A stretch of DNA of 46,113 nt from an uncultured Bacteroides sp. (GCA_902388495.1 CABMPP010000034.1:1-46113), one strand, 5' to 3'. Counted from the first letter of the stretch, positions 7,370-15,487 are shown. Notes: generated by a model not told the origin, from the letters alone. Made by a program: numbers and translations.

Positions 7370-9877
7370 ATGAAGGAAAATTTATTATCGGAATATACCT
7401 TATTTGAAGGTGCCGGAGAAGAATGGAGTGATGTATGCGCTTATCAAGCATTCAATGAAGAAGACCCATACAGGTTTCCAACCCAAATCAACATTGATTA
7501 TGTACAGTTCATCGACCGTATACAAATGGTTTACGCTGATAAGGAATTGCCTATGCACGGTGGAGGTGCGCGCAAGAAAATGGAGATTAAGTTCGACAGG
7601 GATGAATATATACAAACGGTGATTTGCGAGTATTGCAAGTTTGGTCGCTCTCCATATATGATTTGTACGCTGTGGTTTAAAACGAATAAAAAAGAAGCCG
7701 GATTCCGCTCTTTCTATCAGCCCGATGATAGAGTGAAAGTAGAATACACCTTTCCGGAAGGCTATGCGCTGGCGTGCATTGCGGGGAGAACAGACCATTA
7801 CAATACGAATGCAGACCCATGCGTGGCAGGGCTGAAACTATTTGGCAGCCCTATCAAGAAAGGCAGGAAGATACTTGAAGATGATACTGAGAAGCAACAT
7901 CCCGAGGCACATACGCTAAGTGACATCGACAGGGAGGAGTTGGAATGCAGCCCGGTAAAAACGCTTGATTTCAAATTGGAATCCAAGGAAGAGTATCTGG
8001 ATTGTTTTTATTGGCAAAAGAGAACCTGTTTGATAACGTACATCAAAAAGTCTGAGAAAAGTTTTGAATTTATGTTGAGTGGGGGCAAAGATGACAAAGT
8101 GAGCAGAAGTAAAGTCTTTACATATAAATGTTCTAAAAGTATCCCAACAGCTCCTCTGTCCAAAGTCTTTGTGTGTAGCGGTGCTCTGTTTTGGCTTTTA
8201 TTTTTTCCGGGAACAACACATTCGTGTCTGTTGATGTGGGAGAATGACACATTCAAACTGCAAAAGAATGATACGATTCCCAATCTTTCTCTCACATTTA
8301 ATAAGACTGCCATTCAGTGTACAGACAAAATCAGAGCCATTGAAATTATCAATTACAACAACATCGTCTATCTTTTGGCACTTGCAGACATACTCCCACC
8401 GGGACTTGACAGAATACAGTATCGTTGGCATATTCTCCTGTTCGACAAAGCGAATCGTGCATTCATAGATCATAATAACGGTAGATTTTATCATCGGTTT
8501 GACAGTGCTATATTTTACAATGCAGGCTATCGGAATTTTGTGCATTTTATCGAGCTGGCGGATGCGTCCAAACCTATGGGGCTTTATTTTAATCACCAAT
8601 GCTACATCTACGATTTAGAGGAAAAGAACCAAAAGCTGGCCTTTGACTTTGACATCAAAACCCCTTCATATATGGTTCTTGACCCTGCAAAACATAAAGA
8701 ACTGAGAAAGATTCAGTATAATGACTACACCTACCTGCTGGAAGTGAAGAAAGCCGACTGCCAGCTATACGAATATGATACGAAAAAAAAACATTTCGTT
8801 AAAAAGAATGTGTTTGCAGATATATTTGCCAACCTTGCTTATAAACAGATACAGGTGTGTGTAGATGACAATATTCTTTGCCAATTTATAGGGAAGAGTG
8901 ATGTACAGTTTGAATGCAAGGTATTCAAACTGTATGATATGACTTCTGACTTCTTCAATCAGGAAGACTGGATGGGTGATTTGTATTCAAAGATTAAAGA
9001 CCAAAAACTATGCGACATAAAAATGCCCTCTACACATAATTCCGGTTCTTTTAAATATGAAATTGCCAGACGAATATCATGTCAGTCTCTCAGCATCAAG
9101 GAGCAATTGGAGATAGGAGTCCGCTGTTTTGATATCAGACTCATTGTAAAGGGAAATTCTGTATACATGCATCATAACGGCTTCTATTTTGCCGAACAAA
9201 GTCTATCCAAGGCAGTGGATGAAATCTCTCGTTTCATGACCGAACATCCTAAGGAATTTATAATACTAAATCTTAGAAAAGGAAAATTTGCAGGAGGTTA
9301 TAGTTCTGATCAGTTAAAAAAGATTCGTGATTTGCTTTTAACTTTGAAAGATAAAGTATGTATCAATACATTGAGCGCTTCAACTACATTTGGAGAACTG
9401 GATGAAAAGAGACGTATTATGCTGAATATTATCAGCGATGAGCTGCTGGGTCTGGCTGATGACAGTAAATATAAACGCTACTTCTGCCGTTTGAAAATGG
9501 ATGGTACTTATTCACCCGATATTTATAGCACTAAAGACTCGACTTCGACCAAGCAAATGCAAGAAATGAGAAAGCATTTGCATAAACACTTAGATAATAT
9601 GCCTGAAAGAGTGGGAAAGGCCGATTCCTTTTTCTCTCTGGATATATATGCCATTAATATATCTCCTAATCTCTATTATTCAATCAGAAAAGAAGCTGAT
9701 TTGGTGAAAGGGATAGTAAAAGAAGAGATGGCTTCTTTTGACCCTGTAAAACGGAATGAAATGTTGACCGGCATGAATCTGATTACACTCGATTTCATCA
9801 CATCACTTGAAGCCCGCCATATAATAAAACTGAATATATACAACCAACCGATGGTTATCTGCTATATTTTAGAATGA
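7370..9877 (+). CDS. Jacalin-like lectin / PI-PLC X-domain fusion protein
   Basis: This 835-residue protein has no signal peptide or membrane segment. Residues about 40-162 look like a jacalin-type beta-prism lectin: IDRIQMVYADKE, HGGGARKKMEIKFDRDEYIQTV, LWFKTNKK, FPEGYALACIAGRTDHY. Residues about 165-535 are an unrecognised beta-rich middle that may form a propeller. Residues about 540-835 match the phosphatidylinositol-specific phospholipase C X domain: PSTHNSG with His556, GVRCFDIRL with Arg590, and YMHHNG with His601/602, followed by FMTEHPKEFIILNLRK. The His-Asn pair resembles eukaryotic PLC more than the His-Asp of classical bacterial enzymes. The gene is more A+T-rich than its neighbours. 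It may cleave PI or GPI-anchored material after lectin binding; substrate and export route are unknown. Confidence 0.75.
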   Translation: MKENLLSEYTLFEGAGEEWSDVCAYQAFNEEDPYRFPTQINIDYVQFIDRIQMVYADKELPMHGGGARKKMEIKFDRDEYIQTVICEYCKFGRSPYMICTLWFKTNKKEAGFRSFYQPDDRVKVEYTFPEGYALACIAGRTDHYNTNADPCVAGLKLFGSPIKKGRKILEDDTEKQHPEAHTLSDIDREELECSPVKTLDFKLESKEEYLDCFYWQKRTCLITYIKKSEKSFEFMLSGGKDDKVSRSKVFTYKCSKSIPTAPLSKVFVCSGALFWLLFFPGTTHSCLLMWENDTFKLQKNDTIPNLSLTFNKTAIQCTDKIRAIEIINYNNIVYLLALADILPPGLDRIQYRWHILLFDKANRAFIDHNNGRFYHRFDSAIFYNAGYRNFVHFIELADASKPMGLYFNHQCYIYDLEEKNQKLAFDFDIKTPSYMVLDPAKHKELRKIQYNDYTYLLEVKKADCQLYEYDTKKKHFVKKNVFADIFANLAYKQIQVCVDDNILCQFIGKSDVQFECKVFKLYDMTSDFFNQEDWMGDLYSKIKDQKLCDIKMPSTHNSGSFKYEIARRISCQSLSIKEQLEIGVRCFDIRLIVKGNSVYMHHNGFYFAEQSLSKAVDEISRFMTEHPKEFIILNLRKGKFAGGYSSDQLKKIRDLLLTLKDKVCINTLSASTTFGELDEKRRIMLNIISDELLGLADDSKYKRYFCRLKMDGTYSPDIYSTKDSTSTKQMQEMRKHLHKHLDNMPERVGKADSFFSLDIYAINISPNLYYSIRKEADLVKGIVKEEMASFDPVKRNEMLTGMNLITLDFITSLEARHIIKLNIYNQPMVICYILE

Positions 9878-9968
9878 TGTAACCTGCTGATTTTATGAAA
9901 CGAATCTGAACAAGAGTATGTAAGGCTGGAGTGAACTGGATGATGCTTTCAGGCACGGATTTAATCGT

Positions 9969-9988
9969 GCAGAACAAAATTGTTCTGC
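9969..9988. repeat. 20-base palindrome in the intergenic gap after the lectin-PLC gene
   Basis: Arms GCAGAACAA and TTGTTCTGC enclose AA. It lies about 90 bases after the stop codon and is followed by an A-rich rather than T-rich run, so it is not a convincing plus-strand terminator. It could act as an operator or an RNA 3'-end hairpin. Confidence 0.4.
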
Positions 9989-10008
9989 AAAAATACGGAA
10001 TACCCGTC

Positions 10009-10031
10009 CCGGCGGATTGTAAATCCGCCGG
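10009..10031. repeat. REP-type palindrome, copy 2
   Basis: Ten-base arms CCGGCGGATT and AATCCGCCGG enclose GTA. This is the best-preserved member of the palindrome family and lies 6 bases before the first long direct repeat. The gap 9878-10259 otherwise holds only REP-derived sequence and no gene. Confidence 0.8.
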
Positions 10032-10036
10032 TTATA

Positions 10037-10164
10037 AGTATCAGGATTTTTAATCTGCCTTTACTATGCAAATTTAATAAATTCACATGTATATGAGCGG
10101 ATTACAAATCCTAATACTCAATCATCGGATTGCAAATCCGATTGCACGTATTGCACGGAAATCC
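10037..10164. repeat. Long direct repeat A (about 128 bp, contains two REP palindromes)
   Basis: This segment is nearly identical to 12519-12647, with only a few substitutions and single-base indels. It includes GGATT-ACA-AATCC at 10099-10111 and CGGATT-GCA-AATCCG at 10126-10140, plus a GTATTGCACGG stretch. The arrangement of paired palindromes with linker is like the mosaic REP elements mobilised by RAYT transposases. Further degenerate copies (ATCCGATTGC, GTAATCCGATT) follow to about 10190. Confidence 0.85.
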
Positions 10165-10259
10165 GATTGCACGTCACGTAATCCGATTACCATATCCTCC
10201 GATGCTATGCAACATAAGAGTAATAAGGATTGGGAAAGATAAAAAAACAGAGGAAACAA

Positions 10260-10289
10260 TTGCCATTACAGCATAAATGGTTACTTTTG
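10260..10289 (+). promoter_or_regulatory. Promoter of the VapBC-like operon
   Basis: TTG at 10260-10262 and TACTTTTG at 10282-10289 are separated by 19 bases, a full match to the Bacteroides -33 / -7 pattern. An AAGGAGA ribosome-binding site follows at about 10309-10316 before the ATG at 10323. Confidence 0.75.
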
Positions 10290-10322
10290 TGTTGTTCTTA
10301 AAAAAAGAAAGGAGACAGAGTT

Positions 10323-10604
10323 ATGAAAACTTTTGATGCTAATATTCATTTAGCTGATTATTACTTTTCTATGCTGAACTCATTGAGTGATAAGGCTAAA
10401 TTGTATTTAGTAAATAAACTCACCGAGTCTTTGATGAAGAGTGTCGGTAAGGCGGAAGAAGCAACAGAAACAAAAAAGGATGAGGCTCTTCGCAAGCTGG
10501 CAGGTGTTTGGACCAATGATCCGGATGCCGAAGCTATGGAAAAAGCAATTCGGACAGGACGTAGAAGTAATAAAACACGCAAGATAACATCCTTTGACGA
10601 ATGA
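10323..10604 (+). CDS. Antitoxin of a VapBC-like pair
   Basis: This 93-residue, mostly helical charged protein lies directly upstream of, and overlaps by 4 bases (ATGA), a PIN-domain toxin gene. The N-terminal half (SLSDKAKLYLVNKLTESLM) is compatible with a dimerising antitoxin domain, and the C-terminal half with WTNDPDAEAMEKAIR and a basic Arg/Lys end is the usual toxin-neutralising tail type. In such systems the antitoxin binds the toxin and represses the shared promoter. The family is assigned by operon position more than by sequence. Confidence 0.75.
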   Translation: MKTFDANIHLADYYFSMLNSLSDKAKLYLVNKLTESLMKSVGKAEEATETKKDEALRKLAGVWTNDPDAEAMEKAIRTGRRSNKTRKITSFDE

Positions 10605-11002
10605 CGAAATATTTATTAGACACAAATATTTGCATCTTTTTCCTGCAAGGGAAATATGATGTTCCCGCACGTATAGAAGAAATAGGACGAAACAACTGTT
10701 GTATTTCAGAAATAACAGTCGGTGAATTATTGTATGGAGCAGCATGCAGTAGCAAGAAAGAACTGCATCTAGCACAAGTCAAGGAATTAATAAGCTTATT
10801 TGTCGTTTTACCTATTTACCCAGTCTTGTCATTTTTTGCTGATTTTAAAGCTGAATTGCGTAAACAAGGCAAATTGATTGATGATTTTGATTTGTTGATT
10901 GGCTCTACGGCAGTAGCAAATAAAATGGTTTTAGTATCAGAAAATACAAAACATCTTTCTCGGATTCCCGGTATTGAAACTGAAAACTGGATAAGAAGAT
11001 AG
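10601..11002 (+). CDS. VapC-like PIN-domain ribonuclease toxin
   Basis: This 133-residue protein has the PIN fold signature: LLDTN with Asp7 and Asn9, SEITVGELLYG with Glu42, and DDFDLLIGSTA carrying the third acidic site near residue 95. The last motif reads VSENTKHL, where most VapC proteins have VTxNxxHF. PIN toxins are Mg-dependent endoribonucleases that cut tRNA or rRNA. Its start codon overlaps the antitoxin stop (ATGA), so the pair is translationally coupled. All catalytic acids appear present, so it should be functional. Confidence 0.9.
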   Translation: MTKYLLDTNICIFFLQGKYDVPARIEEIGRNNCCISEITVGELLYGAACSSKKELHLAQVKELISLFVVLPIYPVLSFFADFKAELRKQGKLIDDFDLLIGSTAVANKMVLVSENTKHLSRIPGIETENWIRR

Positions 11003-11026
11003 TATCCGTCCGTTCCTCCGTTCCGG

Positions 11027-11041
11027 CGGATTTGCAATCCG
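11027..11041. repeat. REP-type palindrome, copy 5, upstream of the transposase relic
   Basis: Arms CGGATT and AATCCG enclose TGC, then ATTGCATGTCACGTAATCCGATT follows in pieces that match the tail of repeat A at about 10165-10188. It lies about 80 bases upstream of the RAYT pseudogene and just after the toxin stop codon. Confidence 0.75.
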
Positions 11042-11092
11042 ATTGCATGTCACGTAATCCGATTCACCGAATGGTATTTCAACTTAAACGTG

Positions 11093-11100
11093 TACTTTTG
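11093..11100 (+). promoter_or_regulatory. Possible -7 element upstream of the transposase relic
   Basis: TACTTTTG fits TAnnTTTG, 24 bases before the ATG at 11124. No good TTG is seen at the -33 distance, so the call is weak. Confidence 0.35.
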
Positions 11101-11123
11101 CCCCCACAAATCCCCCCCCTCAA

Positions 11124-11447
11124 ATGGATACAACAAATAGAGTTTTAGATGAGTTATACTTTGTGACTTCAACCGTAGTAGATTGGATAGATATATTTAC
11201 CCGTCCCAAATACAAACATATCATCTTGGAATCTATTGCCTATTGCCTACTGTCAAGTAAAAAAAGGATACGGAAGGATGGTCACCCGGAATTAATCTAT
11301 TTACATGATTTCTATTTGCAAAAACTGAATTATATTCATAATAATCCTGTGCGGCAGGAAATCGTCTCACGTCCGGAAGAGTATTTGTATAGTTCGGCGA
11401 GAAATTATGCCGGGGAGAAGGGGCTGTTAGAGGTTATTGTGACTTGA
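11124..11447 (+). pseudogene. REP-associated tyrosine transposase (RAYT, IS200-like), internally deleted
   Basis: The N-terminal part (ELYFVTSTVVDWIDIFTRP, YKHIILESIAYC) and the C-terminal part (LQKLNYIHNNPVRQEIV, PEEYLYSSARNYAGEKGLLEV) are those of Y1 transposases of the RAYT type. The central part, which should carry the HxH metal-binding motif and most of the catalytic core, is missing: 107 residues remain of about 180-200. The frame is still open, so the loss was an in-frame deletion. In this family the enzyme nicks and moves REP hairpins; this copy cannot be active alone. REP palindromes lie on both sides (11027 and 11470). Confidence 0.8.
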
Positions 11448-11469
11448 GTATTATATGCGGTGTTGCAAC

Positions 11470-11482
11470 GGATTACAAATCC
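11470..11482. repeat. REP-type palindrome, copy 6, downstream of the transposase relic
   Basis: GGATT-ACA-AATCC followed by TGATACTT, similar to the TAATACTC that follows the palindromes in repeats A and B. It lies 22 bases after the RAYT stop codon. Confidence 0.7.
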
Positions 11483-11565
11483 TGATACTTGCTAAATTTA
11501 ATATTAAAAAACATGTACTGTTATGATTAGAAAAGTATTCAAGTAGGTGATACCATCACCATCTG

Positions 11566-11588
11566 CTGTACCTCACACGGAGGTACAG
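11566..11588 (+). other. Nine-base-pair hairpin in the leader of the unknown gene at 11657
   Basis: Arms CTGTACCTC and GAGGTACAG enclose ACACG. No T-run follows. It stands about 70 bases before the ATG at 11657 and could be an RNA leader structure. The rest of 11448-11656 shows only the REP copy and no recognisable gene. Confidence 0.35.
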
Positions 11589-11656
11589 GCTATAGATAAG
11601 CTAAAAGCATATCGCTGTCATGGGATATAAATATTTTTAATTATCAATCTATAATT

Positions 11657-12535
11657 ATGGCTAAAACAAATGAACCTCAAGATGCTCCCATCGTTGAAAA
11701 GGAAGCAAAGAATGCAGACGAAGTAACTAAAAAAGAGATACCGGCTGCCGAGAAAAGGGCAAGCGGCATAACTCCTTTTTGGGAAAACAATGGCATAGGT
11801 GAAAATAAAGGAGACGCCAACGGATCTTTCTTCGACATCATTTACGATCGGATTGTAGATGTCATTGGCGGTGATGACCCGCAACAGTATCTGTGCATAA
11901 CCCTGCCCGGTCAGGCATTGTCGCCCGAAGACTTTGCGTATGACTACAAAAACAATGCCCCCAAGGGACCGACCATCGAGGCGAATGAATCGCGGCTGGC
12001 AAACAAACTGTTCGACCCCGGCCATGTAGTGGGAGCTGACAACGGCATGACACTGCCTTACCAGTATCGTTCTGCGCTCGACACGCTAACCCCAAAACTG
12101 AATGAGAAGATTGCAGAGGCCAAAAAACTGCTGCGCGAACTTCTGCTGACTCCCTACCCGTATGATTTCGGAGACGGAGAAGACAAAACATACACTCTGC
12201 AGGAGGTCTTTTATCGTCTGTACGATGAGTATGTGGCAGAAAAAAAAGCATGGGCGGAAAAACAGAATGCGGCTAAGGAGAGGTTGCGCAAACTGTATCC
12301 CAGTACGGATGCGGCAGGTAATCTTAAATACAATGAAGCCTATCTTGAATGGTACGAAACTGTGGCTCAAAGCCAAATTATGGCACTGAATGAAAAGCGG
12401 GCAAAAGTATTGGCAGTCTTTTCTCCGAACGACATGGATATCTTGGCAGGAATACTGGACAGCAGTTCGGGGGCCGAACTGGAACAAGCCAGAGAAACCC
12501 TGCAGAATACCGGTCATGAGTATCAGGATTTTTAA
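11657..12535 (+). CDS. Unrecognised helical protein, 3' end formed by a REP repeat
   Basis: This 292-residue protein has no signal peptide. The first 40 residues are Lys/Glu/Ala-rich and probably disordered; GITPFWENNGIGENKGDANGS and FFDIIYDRIVDVIGG follow. Residues about 135-275 are strongly helical (KLNEKIAEAKKLLREL, AEKKAWAEKQNAAKERLRK, WYETVAQSQIMALNEKRAKV) with FSPNDMDILAGILDSSSGAE near the end. I do not recognise a family. The last codons (EYQDF, stop at 12533-12535) lie inside direct repeat B, so the original C-terminus may have been cut off by the repeat. The neighbours (lectin-phospholipase, M15 peptidase) suggest a secreted-effector or phage-derived setting, but this is conjecture. 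Confidence 0.6.
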   Translation: MAKTNEPQDAPIVEKEAKNADEVTKKEIPAAEKRASGITPFWENNGIGENKGDANGSFFDIIYDRIVDVIGGDDPQQYLCITLPGQALSPEDFAYDYKNNAPKGPTIEANESRLANKLFDPGHVVGADNGMTLPYQYRSALDTLTPKLNEKIAEAKKLLRELLLTPYPYDFGDGEDKTYTLQEVFYRLYDEYVAEKKAWAEKQNAAKERLRKLYPSTDAAGNLKYNEAYLEWYETVAQSQIMALNEKRAKVLAVFSPNDMDILAGILDSSSGAELEQARETLQNTGHEYQDF

Positions 12536-12647
12536 TCCGCCTTCGCTATGCAAATTAAATAAATTCACATGTATATGAGCGGATTACAAATCCTAATACT
12601 CAATCAATCGGATTACAAATCCGATTGCACGTATTGCACGGAAATCC
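12519..12647. repeat. Long direct repeat B (about 129 bp, contains two REP palindromes)
   Basis: This second copy of the segment at 10037-10164 is in the same orientation and has the same order of parts. It contains GGATT-ACA-AATCC at 12581-12593 and CGGATT-ACA-AATCCG at 12609-12623. Its first 17 bases are the end of the preceding coding sequence. The two copies lie 2.48 kb apart and could recombine, removing the VapBC pair, RAYT relic and most of the unknown gene. Confidence 0.85.
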
Positions 12648-12675
12648 TCCGTTTGATAAGTTCTTCTTGCGTTAA

Positions 12676-12873
12676 GCATGCATTTTTGCGTGCATCCTGA
12701 ACAAAAAGCGGATGGAATATGCCGCTTCATTGCTACAGACCTGTCCGGAATATGCCATTACTACTATCGCAAAACTTTGCGGAATCAGCCTTTCTAACTT
12801 TAATAAGATGTTTCAAAGTAAATATGGAATGGCTCCTACCGAATTTGGGGACAAACCGAAATGGATTGATTAA
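12676..12873 (+). pseudogene. Fragment of an AraC-family regulator (DNA-binding domain)
   Basis: The frame reads LNKKRMEYAASLLQ, ITTIAKLCGISLSNFNKMF and KYGMAPTEF, the two helix-turn-helix motifs of the AraC family. An in-frame stop at 12673 and the absence of any upstream domain show that only the C-terminal half remains; it ends at TAA 12871-12873. It abuts direct repeat B. No plausible start exists for a functional protein. Confidence 0.75.
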
Positions 12874-12982
12874 CAGTGATATTGGACAGGCCGAGTTAAT
12901 GCTTGTGACAGTTTGAGCCAACAAGTGGACAGATTGAGCCAACAAGTCTAAAAAAGAGCATATCATTTTCATTTTCTTTCTC

Positions 12983-12990
12983 TACCTTTG
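12983..12990 (+). promoter_or_regulatory. Possible -7 element for the M15 peptidase gene
   Basis: TACCTTTG matches TAnnTTTG about 97 bases before the ATG at 13087. The -33 region has no clear TTG. Confidence 0.4.
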
Positions 12991-13086
12991 GAACACGTGA
13001 ACAATGAAATGGTATGCTCCAATGAAAACAAACAGTAATCCGGCATAATCTGCCGCAAATAGTATAAACTTATAAAATTTTGAGTT

Positions 13087-13569
13087 ATGAAGTATTTTAC
13101 ACTTGAAGACTGTACACGTTCTGCTACGGCAACAACGAAAGGCATTGACAACACTCCTAATGCTGAACACACAGCGCATATCTTAGAGAGTATAGAAACC
13201 TTGATAGACCCGCTACGCGAAGCATGGGGGCAATATTGCAGCAGTGTGGGACTGGGTTCGCCGGGCATTCATGTTTCGTCCGGTTATCGTGGTCCGGCAC
13301 TGAACGCTGCCGTACACGGCCCCAATACGTCGGCTCATTGCTACGGCTATGCTTTCGACCTGATACCCGTAAACGGTGAGATGATAAAGTTTAAGCATTT
13401 CTGCCGCGAGTTCCTCTCCCACCATCCATTCGACCAGATGATTTCCGAAAAGGAAAACAAGAAAGGCGTGCCGAACTGGATACACATTGGCTACAAGCAT
13501 CCCGATGGAAGACAACGCGGTGAGTTCCTCACTATGATAAATGGCAATTATTTCCCTATGACGGATTAA
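13087..13569 (+). CDS. Peptidase M15-family (D-Ala-D-Ala carboxypeptidase-like) protein
   Basis: This 160-residue protein has the M15A zinc signature SAHCYGYAFD (His84, Asp91), an upstream SSGYRGP and the final zinc ligand in WIHIGY (His133). The family cleaves peptidoglycan peptides and in Bacteroides often appears as single-domain proteins of about 150 residues with KYFTLEDC-like starts in phage or conjugative contexts. There is no signal peptide, so it would need lysis or a dedicated export route to reach the wall. A truncated paralogue follows 68 bases downstream. Confidence 0.88.
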   Translation: MKYFTLEDCTRSATATTKGIDNTPNAEHTAHILESIETLIDPLREAWGQYCSSVGLGSPGIHVSSGYRGPALNAAVHGPNTSAHCYGYAFDLIPVNGEMIKFKHFCREFLSHHPFDQMISEKENKKGVPNWIHIGYKHPDGRQRGEFLTMINGNYFPMTD

Positions 13570-13637
13570 ACGGAGTTAGTATCGTACATTTTCCGACTTC
13601 TTCTTTAGTAATAACAACTATTAAAAGTAAATAAATT

Positions 13638-13772
13638 ATGAATTATTTTAGCATTTCAGAATGCATACACTCCGAAACAGCAAAAGCTAAGTGTATAGAC
13701 AATATACCGGGAGCCGAGCAGTTAGCACATATCGTAGAAAGTATAGGGGAATATTATCTAATGACGACATAA
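13638..13772 (+). pseudogene. Truncated N-terminal copy of an M15 peptidase
   Basis: This 44-residue frame (MNYFSISECIHSETAKAKCI, then DNIPGAEQLAHIVESI) aligns with the first 38 residues of the protein at 13087 (KYFTLEDCTRS, KGIDNTPNAEHTAHILESI) and then stops. The catalytic domain is gone. It is diverged from its neighbour, so it came from a separate paralogue or an old tandem duplication rather than a recent copy. It ends 16 bases before the adenosine deaminase gene. Confidence 0.75.
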
Positions 13773-13788
13773 TCAAAATTGGGTATAG

Positions 13789-15318
13789 ATGAAGAATAGG
13801 TTACTATATTCTTGTTTCATATTACCGTTACTATGCGTATTCAACATAGTAACGGTTTATGCGCAACCTGACTCCGTAAAGGTGAGCGAGTATTTTGCAA
13901 CTATACGCAAGGATGAAAACCGTCTGCGGCAGTTCTTTGCCGAAATGCCTAAGGGAGGGGATTTGCATAATCACCTGACTGGTGCGGCCTATGCAGAAAG
14001 CTATTTTAAATTCGCTACAGAAGATGGCCTGTGGGTGGATATGGCTACCGGGAAGCTCTATCAGCTCAAAGATAGCACAAGAGGCAAGGAGATGTTGCGA
14101 CTTTCACCTGATATGCCGAACTTGCATAATACCCGTATGGCATTGATAGATAAATGGTCTATCCGCAATTTCAATCCGGGAAAGTTCCCGTTGGGGGCAG
14201 ACGAATATTTCTTCGGTGCATTCGGACTGTTCAATGCCGTGGCAGGAAAACATACGGTAGAGTTGATGCAGGAATTACGCAAACGGGCAGCACGTGAAAA
14301 TGTGCAATATTTGGAGATAATGCTTTCCTCGCCCGGTATCAATGTGGCGAAAATTGATGCTCTTTGTGGAAATGATTTCTATGTCCGTTACAATGATCGG
14401 TTACAGAAGGCCATTCTTGAAGACACGGAACGGACAAAGGGACGGGAAGGAACAGACAAAGTCCTGGACGAAATTTTCAAAGAATGGGAGAAGATACCGG
14501 CAATGAGCGAGTGGGTGGACAAGTATGTTGCCTATATTGACAGCATTGACATTCATAGTACCCTTTCATCCGGATATGACCGTGCCCCTGTCTGCTATTA
14601 TCAAGGGTATGCCAGCCGCAATGCCACTCCGCTTGTGGTCTATGCTCAACTTTACATCGCATTCAAAAGCTGTCTGAGGAAAGGAAGCAAGTTGGTGGGT
14701 GTAAATATCGTATCTGCCGAGAATAGTGAGATTGCGATGGCAGACTACACTGCTCACATGAAAATGTTCCGCTACTTGGATAAGGCTACAGGAAACCGTG
14801 TAAAAACCTCTCTCCATGCAGGGGAATTGACATTGGGACTGGTCGAGCCGGAAGAAATGTGCAGTCACATCCGTGAAGCGGTTTTCGTTGCCGGAGCTGA
14901 CCGTATCGGGCATGGGGTTGATGTTGCATTTGAAGAAGGAAGTATTTCGTTACTGGATGCCATGCGAAAGCGACAGGTACCGGTTGAAATCAATCTGACA
15001 AGCAATGAGTTTATTCTCGGTGTCAAGGATGATGCTCATCCGTTCATGCTTTATCGGCAAGCGGATGTACCTACTATTCTTTCTACGGATGACCCGGGTA
15101 TATTGCGTACAAATTTGACGCAACAATATGTGTTAGTTGCCTTGCGCTATGATATCAGTTATTACGAAATTAAGCAACTGGTTCGCAATAGCATACGCTT
15201 CGGTTTCATGTCGGCAGAAGAAAAACAAGCGTTGCTGAGACGAGTCGAGAAGGAATTCGCCCATTTCGAGGAAATGTGGCGGAAGAATATAGAAACTATT
15301 AAAAAGTGGGAGAATTGA
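13789..15318 (+). CDS. Secreted adenosine deaminase family protein
   Basis: This 509-residue protein begins with a signal peptide (about 26 residues, ending VYAQ). Metal and catalytic motifs of adenosine deaminase are all visible: GGDLHNHLTGA (His60, His62), TSLHAGEL, RIGHGVDVAF, and LSTDDPGI. The length, export signal and HNHLTG form are like the extracellular ADGF-type enzymes, longer than the roughly 340-residue cytosolic form. It would convert adenosine or deoxyadenosine to inosine in the periplasm or outside the cell, for nucleoside salvage or removal of a host signalling molecule. It is monocistronic in appearance. Confidence 0.9.
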   Translation: MKNRLLYSCFILPLLCVFNIVTVYAQPDSVKVSEYFATIRKDENRLRQFFAEMPKGGDLHNHLTGAAYAESYFKFATEDGLWVDMATGKLYQLKDSTRGKEMLRLSPDMPNLHNTRMALIDKWSIRNFNPGKFPLGADEYFFGAFGLFNAVAGKHTVELMQELRKRAARENVQYLEIMLSSPGINVAKIDALCGNDFYVRYNDRLQKAILEDTERTKGREGTDKVLDEIFKEWEKIPAMSEWVDKYVAYIDSIDIHSTLSSGYDRAPVCYYQGYASRNATPLVVYAQLYIAFKSCLRKGSKLVGVNIVSAENSEIAMADYTAHMKMFRYLDKATGNRVKTSLHAGELTLGLVEPEEMCSHIREAVFVAGADRIGHGVDVAFEEGSISLLDAMRKRQVPVEINLTSNEFILGVKDDAHPFMLYRQADVPTILSTDDPGILRTNLTQQYVLVALRYDISYYEIKQLVRNSIRFGFMSAEEKQALLRRVEKEFAHFEEMWRKNIETIKKWEN

Positions 15319-15452
15319 TGTCTGGAATTATTCATCTATAAAAAATATTACTCTCAAAGATTATCAACGGACTGTTTACTGCGTTGAACGGAGTTTCTTC
15401 CTCTTTTAGGTAAAAACCTACTCTTCAGGATGCTGAGAATGGAAATTATGCT

Positions 15453-15460
15453 TATCTTTG
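15453..15460 (+). promoter_or_regulatory. -7 element upstream of the MNT/HEPN pair
   Basis: TATCTTTG matches TAnnTTTG, 28 bases before the ATG at 15488. The -33 position is degenerate. Confidence 0.5.
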
Positions 15461-15487
15461 TAAAGCCTTCACCAAAACGATGAGATT

